A DNA stretch of 5,414 nucleotides. Origin: Spirochaetia bacterium. Lineage in GTDB: Bacteria; Spirochaetota; UBA12135. The stretch spans positions 1 through 5,414 of the forward strand of contig DNNS01000419.1 of NCBI GenBank assembly GCA_003497555.1, in the 5' to 3' direction. Of this stretch, positions 1-5,414 are shown one piece after another (position 1 is the stretch's first letter; every line of letters starts with the position of its first letter). Under the pieces are notes generated by a model. It did not search any database. It was given only the letters and a program-made list of their open reading frames with translations, and was not told the origin of the DNA. The position numbers and the translations under genes are program-made.

Positions 1-202
1 AAATATTATAACCGCTGCGTATTTCGCAGATTATTTCATCGCTGCAGCCGATGGTTTGCAGTGACGCTGTAATCTTATCCAGTTCTATAAAAAAAGTTTT
101 GCGGTTGTAATACCTGGAAGAAATTTCATAATCTGTTTCCCAGTCAGGGTATTTAAATTCGAGATTCAGGTTTTTACACAATTCGGCAAAAGGCGCGCTC
201 AT
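1..202 (-). CDS. Unrecognised protein, N-terminal 67 residues only (runs off the left edge)
   Basis: An open frame starts at ATG 202-200 and stays open for 67 codons to the window edge, so the 3' end is missing. The start is well supported: AGGAG lies five bases upstream (212-208). The peptide begins MSAPFAELCKNLNLEFKY. It is soluble in character, with mixed charged and aromatic residues (a YPDWETDYE stretch, then SSRYYNRKTFFIELDK). It has no signal peptide and no membrane segment. I do not recognise the family. It starts 41 bases after the UDP-glucuronate decarboxylase gene on the same strand, so it is probably co-transcribed with it and may act in the same sugar or envelope pathway. That functional link rests only on position. 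Existence of the gene is fairly secure; its function is unknown. Confidence 0.72.
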   Translation of the reverse strand, partial: MSAPFAELCKNLNLEFKYPDWETDYEISSRYYNRKTFFIELDKITASLQTIGCSDEIICEIRSGYNI

Positions 203-206
203 AATT

Positions 207-212
207 TCTCCT
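207..212 (-). promoter_or_regulatory. Ribosome binding site of the partial left-edge gene
   Basis: On the minus strand AGGAGA sits at 212-207, and the AGGAG core is separated from the ATG at 202 by AAATT. This is the strongest Shine-Dalgarno sequence in the window. It decides the start of a gene whose body is otherwise mostly outside the window. Confidence 0.7.
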
Positions 213-222
213 GGGGCATTTA

Positions 223-231
223 ATTATAACA
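223..231 (-). promoter_or_regulatory. Possible extended -10 promoter element before the partial left-edge gene
   Basis: The minus strand reads TGTTATAAT, a perfect match to the extended -10 form TGnTATAAT, inside the 41-base gap after the decarboxylase gene. No good -35 hexamer lies at normal spacing; the bases there read AGCGGT, within the end of the upstream gene. Initiation would fall near position 216, leaving a leader of about 14 bases that just includes the ribosome binding site. The match could be chance in AT-rich DNA, and read-through from the upstream gene is equally possible. Confidence 0.3.
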
Positions 232-243
232 TAGCATACAGGT

Positions 244-1185
244 TTATACCGCTTTGCCTGGTCCGCTTTGGAAGTAGGCAATGGTTTTTTTCAGACCTTC
301 GGATAGTTTTATTTCCGGCTCCCAGCCAAGTCTGGTTTTAGCCAAGGAAATATCCGGTTTGCGTTTTTTCGGATCATCGCTTGGCAGGGGTTCATAAATT
401 ATTTTAGATGAAGATTTGGTCAGAAGCAGTACTTTTTCCGCCAACTCCCTGATAGTGAATTCATCAGGGTTGCCGAGATTAACCGGGCCGGTAAAGTTTT
501 CGGTATTCATCATGCGGATAATGCCGTCAACCAGATCATCCACGTAACAGAAGGAACGCGTCTGTGAACCGTCTCCGTAAATAGTAATATCTTTTTTGTT
601 AGTGGCCTGTACAATAAAGTTGCTGACCACCCGCCCGTCATCAGGCCGCATATTCGGACCATAGGTATTGAAGATGCGGATAATTTTGGCGTCAAGTTTG
701 TGCTGGCGGTGATAATCCATCATCAGGGTTTCCGCTGCGCGCTTGCCTTCATCGTAGCAGGAACGTATACCTGTGCAGTTTACATTCCCCCAGTATTCTT
801 CTTTCTGAGGATGCACCAGCGGGTCTCCGTAAACCTCGGAAGTGGAAGCCAGAAGCATTTTCGCCCTGGTTCTTTTTGCCAGTCCCAGCATGTTGATTGT
901 TCCCAGTATACTGGTTTTCATGGTTTTAATCGGATTATACTGGTAATGTACAGGCGATGCCGGGCAGGCAAAATGGTATATTTCATCAGCCTCGATGAAA
1001 ATATCATTAACAACATCATGTCTGATTATTTCAAAATAATCGTTTTTCATCAGGTCAATAATGTTGCTTTTGGTTCCGGTAAAGAAATTATCAAGACAGA
1101 TAACCTCGTTTCCTTCCTGCAGCAGGCGGCGGCAAAGGTGCGAACCTATAAACCCTGCGCCGCCCGTAATAATAATTTTTTTCAT
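244..1185 (-). CDS. uxs: UDP-glucuronate decarboxylase (UDP-xylose synthase)
   Basis: This 313-residue cytosolic enzyme is an extended short-chain dehydrogenase/reductase. The family converts UDP-glucuronate to UDP-xylose and CO2 using tightly bound NAD+, through a 4-keto intermediate. The N-terminal Rossmann motif is [10 protein letters not shown] (residues 7-16), with D32 in LDNFFTG as the likely NAD ribose ligand. The family signature [16 protein letters not shown] spans 73-88. [10 protein letters not shown] (113-122) carries the Ser-Glu pair. The catalytic YxxxK is Y144/K148, followed by [21 protein letters not shown] (begins at 170). [14 protein letters not shown] (204-217) supplies the Arg corresponding to that of the related ArnA decarboxylase domain. 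The length is normal for bacterial single-domain forms. The start has GGAG five bases upstream. GalE, RmlB and GDP-mannose dehydratase fit less well because of the ASPxHYxxNPIKT and [11 protein letters not shown] signatures. A UDP-glucose dehydrogenase would be expected elsewhere in the genome. Function is inferred from family motifs. Confidence 0.93.
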   Translation of the reverse strand: MKKIIITGGAGFIGSHLCRRLLQEGNEVICLDNFFTGTKSNIIDLMKNDYFEIIRHDVVNDIFIEADEIYHFACPASPVHYQYNPIKTMKTSILGTINMLGLAKRTRAKMLLASTSEVYGDPLVHPQKEEYWGNVNCTGIRSCYDEGKRAAETLMMDYHRQHKLDAKIIRIFNTYGPNMRPDDGRVVSNFIVQATNKKDITIYGDGSQTRSFCYVDDLVDGIIRMMNTENFTGPVNLGNPDEFTIRELAEKVLLLTKSSSKIIYEPLPSDDPKKRKPDISLAKTRLGWEPEIKLSEGLKKTIAYFQSGPGKAV

Positions 1186-1190
1186 GGCTT

Positions 1191-1194
1191 CTCC
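1191..1194 (-). promoter_or_regulatory. Ribosome binding site of the UDP-glucuronate decarboxylase gene
   Basis: GGAG on the minus strand (1194-1191) is followed by AAGCC and then the ATG at 1185. This supports the chosen start, which also places the Rossmann glycine motif at the usual distance from the N-terminus. Confidence 0.65.
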
Positions 1195-1267
1195 ACAGTC
1201 CGTTATTCAGGATATTAAAATGAATCCATCTGCTTCATTGTCTGCAAAAATGAGATCCTCGGCATAT

Positions 1268-1299
1268 ATTATAGAATGCTTCCGGCCGTATTTTTGCAA
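1268..1299 (-). promoter_or_regulatory. Possible sigma-70-type promoter for the decarboxylase gene
   Basis: On the minus strand TTGCAA (1299-1294) precedes a perfect TATAAT (1273-1268). The spacer is 20 bases, longer than the usual 16-18, so the -35 assignment is weak. The -10 box is the stronger half. Initiation would be near 1261, giving an untranslated leader of about 75 bases before the ATG at 1185. The position, after a closed gene block and before a new start, is where a promoter would be expected. Confidence 0.35.
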
Positions 1300-1362
1300 T
1301 CTCTTCGCATCCGGGTACATTTTAACATTCTGTCATGGTTTCAAATCGACAACCTGATTATA

Positions 1363-4293
1363 TTATTTATTCCAGTTTTTTATAATCTCGGGGCTAAGAT
1401 CGTATTTCTGCTGGGGAATCGGAAGTTTTTGTTTGGATAAATCCTCAAAACCCGGGAAGCTTTTCAGTCTGATCTCAAAGGAAAACTGCATATCATAATA
1501 ATATCCCTTTACGGAACCGGTGCCTGGAGGAAGGGGTTTGGGTTCTACATGAAACTGGGCGGAAAGTTCCCATTTATCTAGGTCATGCAGCAGATTCAGA
1601 CCGGCACGGGAAAATTTGAAATTTCCCAGACTGCGGTGTTTTCGGGAGAATATATTAAGGGAATAACCCAGATCGGAAAAAAAGTTAACCGGTTTTATTT
1701 CTCCGCCGCCCTTGTATTCGGCAAAATACAGCCAGGCTTTGCTGTTGGCGGAAACCAGATAGCCGGTAAGATCAAAATATTTTAAAAATCTGAAGATCAT
1801 GCTGTACTCGAAAGAGATGCGGTCATTACGGAAATTTTCTGCGCTGAAATAATACTGCCAGCTGCAGCTGCTTCCCAGGGCTTTGACATAAAACCAGGAA
1901 TCAGGACGGTCAAGACTGTTTTTCAGGCCGATTGTGAAATTATTGGCATCAAGCTCGGGACTTATTATGATTTTATTTCCTGCTGCACTGTCGGGATTTA
2001 CTGCCGTTTTCAGAAAATTGGCGGTAAGATTATTTTCGATATAAAAAAAATCTTTATAGAATAATTTATTATACAGCGAGGCATTCAGATTATTAAAACG
2101 CTCGGTAGTAAAACGGAAATTACGGTAAGTTGCCGAAGCAAGATCTTCGCTATGCATCAGGTTATAGTCGGCCTGGGCCTGCAGCCTGGAAAAAAAATCA
2201 AGATGGTACACATAAAAAAGCCCGTAAGCATACTGTAGCAGGGAAAAAGACGGGGCCAGATTATGCTGATCCAGAATAAATTTGTAGCGGAGTACTTTTC
2301 CGGTATTCTGTCTTATAAAAATATTATAATTTAACGCTAAGGTGGCAAAAGGAATCATGGAATCCCTGCCTGGGGAATTTTCTCTTTTGTTCTGCAGCCG
2401 GCGTCCTGGAAAATAAAGAACCATTTGATCTGAATTTCCGAAATGCAGATAAGTATCACGGAAGTTGGCGATCTGCTGCTCTTCCCCCTTGTTTTCGCCG
2501 CCCCACTGCTTGCGGTAGCCGGCTGAAAAACGCGGTGTAAATATGGCGGAAACCGGCGCCGGATTATGTTCCTGCTCCAGTTTTGAAGAATCGAACGCAC
2601 GGGAAATATCTGCATTGATAAGAAGATTGTTGATTCCCCGATCAAACGCAAAAGGCGATTCATCCTGGTAATATTCCCGGTGTTCATAGGAAAAACCCGC
2701 ATTGTACTGAATATTGGCTGAAGAATTGGAAAGAGCAGTCTGTCCGCCGATGGTACCGGCTTTTTTAAAAGAAATATGCGGAAGCAGCGAGTTTTTCAGT
2801 TTGGTTTTCCAGTGGCGCATGTCGGTTTCGTCATAACGGAAATCCTGGTAATTTTTATATGACCATTCTGAATTAAAACGGAGCCTGGAGTCTTCATCCT
2901 GCTGGACAAAATCAAGTTTATAGTTTTCCAGATCATCCGCACGCCGCACATAGCTGTAATCGGGCTCAGATGAAAAAATATTCTGAAACGAGCCGGCAGG
3001 ATTAAAAGAAGGAAGTTCCCTTTCAAAATCAGATCGAAAGTAGGGATCCGATGCCTTTTTTATACCGGCCTGCAGATAACATACGCGGTTTTGAAAAATA
3101 TTAAAATTAAGTATGTGATTATAATCAATCTTGTAGCGGTATGATATTTTTTCTTCCAGCTCGGGGTTAAAATAAGTTGAATAAATCTTCTGTGACTGCC
3201 AGAGATAATAATCCGGATCTTTATAACGCGCTCCGCGGGCATCAAGGGTAAAATCCTGCGCCTTGCTTTTATAACTGCCCAGTACCCCCAGCAGATTACC
3301 CATGCGCTGGTAGTTGTCAAAAAGCAGGGAAGTTTTCAGTTTGCCGAAAAATAATAAATCATAACGGTTTAGCATATAATAACCTTCGCGCACTGTAGAG
3401 CCGAATTTAGTCTTGATGCCGCTTGAAATCGGCTCCCGGAACCAGGCAGGAAACCAGAAAAACGGCTGTTCGTGTACATAAATGCGTATGTTACGGGCCA
3501 GAATGCGCGATTCATCGTATATATATAAACGCGAGGTTTTCAGGTAAAAAACCGGATCCGGATCATTGTCAAGCTTGATTCTGGCGTCTTCAACAGTATA
3601 GGATTTTTCGCCGGTTAGTTTGATTAACACAGCATCATAAAAGATATTATTAAGATAACCTCTACCGTTAAATAAAAAACCGGTATGGTTTTTAAAATTA
3701 AGCATAAAACGGGAGCAGATAATATTTACATCCGGGCTGGTCATGGAAGCCGGACCTTCTCCGAAAATATCCCCTTCATCCAGATTGATTTTTATAAGGG
3801 GAGAGCAGAGCTTTTTGCCTTCGAAAAAAACGGAAATATTTCCCTTGAAAATAACCATTCTTTCGTTTTTATAATCTTTTTCTATGGTAAGATATGCCAG
3901 TTCATCGGCATTTTCCAGAATGACAGGCGCGGGTGCGGATGAGCGGAAAATCTCTTTTTGTTCAAATACGGCAGGATCTGAACCGGGAAATAATGCCTCC
4001 ATCACCCTGGTTTTATAATCTTCATCCGGCGGAATTCCCAAATTGGATGCAGCAAACAGAAAAGCCTGTTCATTGCTGTTTTGCAGAAGGTTAATGACGA
4101 TTTTTTCGTAATCAAGCCTGACGGCAGCTGCTTTTTTCAGGGGCGCATTGTCAAGAATAAAAATTTTTTCAGCGGTAAGCTCAGAGAGCGGGAAAGAGGA
4201 AATAATACTGCCGTTGGTGTAATATTTTTCTGCGTACAGTAATGCAGATATAAAAAAAAATACGGCTGTTGCCGGTAAAACAGATTTATGCAT
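1363..4293 (-). CDS. lptD: LptD/OstA-like outer-membrane LPS-assembly protein
   Basis: In the LptD family this protein and LptE insert lipopolysaccharide into the outer leaflet of the outer membrane. At 976 residues it is longer than E. coli LptD (about 780). A signal peptide is clear: MHK, hydrophobic core to about residue 20, probable cleavage after LLYA (residue 21). Residues 22-125 are a non-barrel, partly helical segment. The OstA/LptA-like beta-taco starts near 128, with IFKGNISVFFEGKKL (148-162). The domain boundary shows the family pattern DPDPVFYLKTSRLYIYDE followed by ARNIRIYVHEQPFFWFPAW (242-284). From about 290 to 948 come many alternating aromatic/polar strands typical of the barrel, including HDLDKWEL (903-910). 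A tail of about 28 residues follows the last strand. Cysteines are at 163, 193, 405 and 810; the consecutive Cys pair of E. coli LptD is absent, so that disulfide switch is probably not conserved. The start overlaps coaD by 8 bases and has only a weak AGG nearby, suggesting translational coupling. The family call is firm in the N-terminal half; the exact substrate is inferred. Confidence 0.86.
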   Translation of the reverse strand: MHKSVLPATAVFFFISALLYAEKYYTNGSIISSFPLSELTAEKIFILDNAPLKKAAAVRLDYEKIVINLLQNSNEQAFLFAASNLGIPPDEDYKTRVMEALFPGSDPAVFEQKEIFRSSAPAPVILENADELAYLTIEKDYKNERMVIFKGNISVFFEGKKLCSPLIKINLDEGDIFGEGPASMTSPDVNIICSRFMLNFKNHTGFLFNGRGYLNNIFYDAVLIKLTGEKSYTVEDARIKLDNDPDPVFYLKTSRLYIYDESRILARNIRIYVHEQPFFWFPAWFREPISSGIKTKFGSTVREGYYMLNRYDLLFFGKLKTSLLFDNYQRMGNLLGVLGSYKSKAQDFTLDARGARYKDPDYYLWQSQKIYSTYFNPELEEKISYRYKIDYNHILNFNIFQNRVCYLQAGIKKASDPYFRSDFERELPSFNPAGSFQNIFSSEPDYSYVRRADDLENYKLDFVQQDEDSRLRFNSEWSYKNYQDFRYDETDMRHWKTKLKNSLLPHISFKKAGTIGGQTALSNSSANIQYNAGFSYEHREYYQDESPFAFDRGINNLLINADISRAFDSSKLEQEHNPAPVSAIFTPRFSAGYRKQWGGENKGEEQQIANFRDTYLHFGNSDQMVLYFPGRRLQNKRENSPGRDSMIPFATLALNYNIFIRQNTGKVLRYKFILDQHNLAPSFSLLQYAYGLFYVYHLDFFSRLQAQADYNLMHSEDLASATYRNFRFTTERFNNLNASLYNKLFYKDFFYIENNLTANFLKTAVNPDSAAGNKIIISPELDANNFTIGLKNSLDRPDSWFYVKALGSSCSWQYYFSAENFRNDRISFEYSMIFRFLKYFDLTGYLVSANSKAWLYFAEYKGGGEIKPVNFFSDLGYSLNIFSRKHRSLGNFKFSRAGLNLLHDLDKWELSAQFHVEPKPLPPGTGSVKGYYYDMQFSFEIRLKSFPGFEDLSKQKLPIPQQKYDLSPEIIKNWNK

Positions 4294-4771
4294 CGGCCTG
4301 CAGGCGGCGGGCTATATCCGTATAAATTGTTTGCGGAAGATATTTACTGATTTCACCGCCGAATTTGCCTATTTCTTTGACCATTGATGATGAGATGAAT
4401 ATATGATCGGGCCGGGGCAGCATAAAAACGGTTTCTATGGTATCGCATATATCTTTATTGGCAAGACCGATCTGAAGCTCATATTCAAAATCGCTGAAAA
4501 CGCGCAGGCCGCGGACAATGATATTGATATTTTCTTTTTTTACATAGTTAATCAGCAGGCCTTCGAAAACCGCAGCCTCGGCATTGGGAAAATCACGGCA
4601 GACAGTTTCAATATGCTGTCTGCGTTCTGCTGCACTGAAAAAAGTGATCTTGCGCGGATTATTGCCTATAGCAACAACAATGTGATCGAAAATCCCGGCA
4701 GCGCGTTTTAAAATATCATAATGACCGATAGTAAAGGGATCAAAACTGCCCGGGAAAATAGCTTTTTTCAT
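4286..4771 (-). CDS. coaD: Phosphopantetheine adenylyltransferase (coenzyme A biosynthesis)
   Basis: This cytosolic enzyme catalyses the penultimate step of coenzyme A synthesis: ATP + 4'-phosphopantetheine gives dephospho-CoA + pyrophosphate. The 161 residues match the family's normal length. The nucleotidyltransferase motif is PGSFDPFTIGH (7-17), with the TxGH form (T14, G16, H17) of the ATP-binding HxGH signature. NNPRK (37-41) precedes the substrate region. IIVRGLR (84-90) and DFEYELQ (94-100) are family hallmarks, and ISSSMVKEIGKFGGEISKYLP (begins at 126) is the C-terminal ATP-binding signature. All expected key residues appear present. The ATG (4771) overlaps the aspS TGA as ATGA and no Shine-Dalgarno lies within about 12 bases upstream, so translation probably depends on ribosomes ending aspS. 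Its own TAA overlaps the lptD start. Confidence 0.97.
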   Translation of the reverse strand: MKKAIFPGSFDPFTIGHYDILKRAAGIFDHIVVAIGNNPRKITFFSAAERRQHIETVCRDFPNAEAAVFEGLLINYVKKENINIIVRGLRVFSDFEYELQIGLANKDICDTIETVFMLPRPDHIFISSSMVKEIGKFGGEISKYLPQTIYTDIARRLQADA

Positions 4772-5414
4772 AAAGTAATATTAATTGCCAGTTCCGCAAG
4801 CTGATCATTTAAAACCGCGCCGGGAGCGCTGCTCATGACGCACTGGCCGCGCTGGGTCTTGGGAAAAGCAATAACATCCCTGATGGATGAGCAGCCCTGC
4901 ATGATCATCATTATACGGTCAAGGCCAAAGGCGATACCTCCGTGGGGAGGGGCTCCGTAAGCAAGCGCTTTTAATAAAAAACCGAATTTTTCATCAGCTT
5001 CCTGATCGCTTATACCGAGCAGGGAAAATATTTTCTTCTGAATTTCAAGGTCGTTTATTCTTATACTGCCGCCTCCCAGTTCAATACCGTTGCAGACAAA
5101 ATCATAACTCTGCGAGAGAACAGAGAGCGGATTTGTTTCCAGTTCGGCAATTTGTCCGGCCGAAGGCATGGTGAAAGGATGGTGGACAGAAGAGAGTCTG
5201 TTTTCACGGCTGTCATGTTCAAACAGCGGAAAATCATGAACCCAGAGGAAATTGAATTTACCGGAAGGAATTATTTTCAGTTTTTCAGCAATGGCAAGAC
5301 GCAAAAACCCTAACGCCTGATAGGTTATTTTCGGGGAATCAGCCACAAAGAGCAGAAGATCTCCGGGTTTGGCGCCTGAGGCGGAAATAATTTTTTTGCG
5401 GCATTCATCAGGAA
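4768..5414 (-). CDS. aspS: Aspartyl-tRNA synthetase, C-terminal 214 residues (5' end beyond the right edge)
   Basis: This class II aminoacyl-tRNA synthetase charges tRNA-Asp (or also tRNA-Asn in non-discriminating forms) with aspartate. The frame is open to the window edge. The GTG at 5346 is an internal Val in AKPGDLLLFVADSPK, not a start. The visible part begins near the end of the bacterial GAD insertion and continues through the catalytic core: FLWVHDFPLFEHD (about 5250-5212), SSVHHPFTMP (about 5190-5161), GIELGGGSIRI (about 5088-5056), FGFLLKALAYGAPPHGG, and class II motif 3, GIAFGLDRIMM (4938-4906), with its ATP-binding Arg. It ends RDVIAFPKTQRGQCVMSSAP and a short tail, as in the bacterial type. 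The anticodon-binding domain is outside the window, so whether the enzyme discriminates Asp from Asn tRNA cannot be judged. The TGA at 4770-4768 overlaps the coaD ATG. Confidence 0.97.
   Translation of the reverse strand, partial: PDECRKKIISASGAKPGDLLLFVADSPKITYQALGFLRLAIAEKLKIIPSGKFNFLWVHDFPLFEHDSRENRLSSVHHPFTMPSAGQIAELETNPLSVLSQSYDFVCNGIELGGGSIRINDLEIQKKIFSLLGISDQEADEKFGFLLKALAYGAPPHGGIAFGLDRIMMIMQGCSSIRDVIAFPKTQRGQCVMSSAPGAVLNDQLAELAINITL

Larger units (their letters stand above)
1186..1362 (-). other. Intergenic gap between lptD and the decarboxylase gene
   Basis: This 177-base gap is the only sizeable non-coding stretch in the window. It separates the coupled aspS-coaD-lptD block from the decarboxylase gene. 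I looked for an intrinsic terminator after lptD and found only 4-base-pair inverted repeats with no U-tract, so none is called. The gap contains a TATAAT box (1273-1268, minus strand) and an open frame of 37 codons (1320-1207, minus strand) that begins MYPDAKRLQKYGRKHSIIYA. That frame has no visible Shine-Dalgarno, and an in-frame TGA lies just upstream at 1335-1333. I do not call it a gene. Confidence 0.6.

Noticed and set aside
700..1218. Plus-strand open frame of 172 codons opposite the decarboxylase gene
   Set aside because: It lies almost wholly antisense to a gene with complete catalytic motifs, its translation shows no family pattern, and it has no supporting context. It is a shadow frame.
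1061..1357. Plus-strand open frame of 98 codons spanning the decarboxylase start and the gap
   Set aside because: It begins inside the antisense of the decarboxylase gene and crosses its ribosome binding site. The peptide has no recognisable features and no ribosome binding site was seen for it.
1321..1362. Intrinsic terminator after lptD
   Set aside because: The best inverted repeat is GGTT/AACC, only four base pairs, with no following U-tract on the minus strand.
3548..3563. Short direct repeat CCGGAT CCGGAT
   Set aside because: It lies within lptD and simply encodes the Asp-Pro-Asp-Pro of the family's domain-boundary motif; two copies of six bases are not a repeat element.
4403..4711. 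Plus-strand open frame of 102 codons opposite coaD
   Set aside because: coaD on the minus strand is complete with all expected motifs; this frame is its antisense shadow.
4768..5346. GTG at 5346 as the start of a short aspS-like gene
   Set aside because: The same frame continues upstream to the window edge and encodes GAKPGDLLLF, which is normal aspartyl-tRNA synthetase sequence. The GTG is an internal Val and the gene is simply cut by the window.

Overview
The window looks like a chromosomal segment of a diderm (outer-membrane-bearing) bacterium. The main evidence is a 976-residue LptD/OstA-type outer-membrane assembly protein. The DNA is moderately AT-rich by eye and codon use looks uniform across the genes. 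I could not fix the phylum. The LptD is far from the proteobacterial type, and the coenzyme A and aspartyl-tRNA synthetase genes are standard bacterial forms, so a non-proteobacterial or poorly sampled lineage is plausible.

All recognisable genes lie on the minus strand, so the transcription order runs from high to low coordinates. First comes the 3' part of aspS (5414 down to 4768). Next is complete coaD (4771-4286), whose start overlaps the aspS stop in an ATGA. Then comes complete lptD (4293-1363), whose start overlaps the end of coaD by 8 bases. These three are packed as a translationally coupled block. A 177-base gap (1186-1362) follows, holding a possible promoter and a doubtful 37-codon ORF. 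After it come a complete UDP-glucuronate decarboxylase gene (1185-244), a 41-base gap, and the first 67 codons of an unrecognised gene with a strong ribosome binding site that runs off the left edge (202-1).

Functionally, aspS and coaD are housekeeping genes (tRNA charging and coenzyme A synthesis). lptD belongs to the outer-membrane lipopolysaccharide export machinery. The decarboxylase makes UDP-xylose, a sugar donor normally used for surface polysaccharide or glycoconjugate synthesis. The second half of the window therefore leans towards cell-envelope work.

I see no mobile element, CRISPR array, tRNA, rRNA or defence-type module. This is mostly an ordinary core-genome region. The points worth a second look are the divergent LptD with its unusual N-terminal helical segment and C-terminal tail, the tight aspS-coaD-lptD coupling, the T9 tract in the lptD signal sequence, the small intergenic ORF, and the unidentified partial gene.
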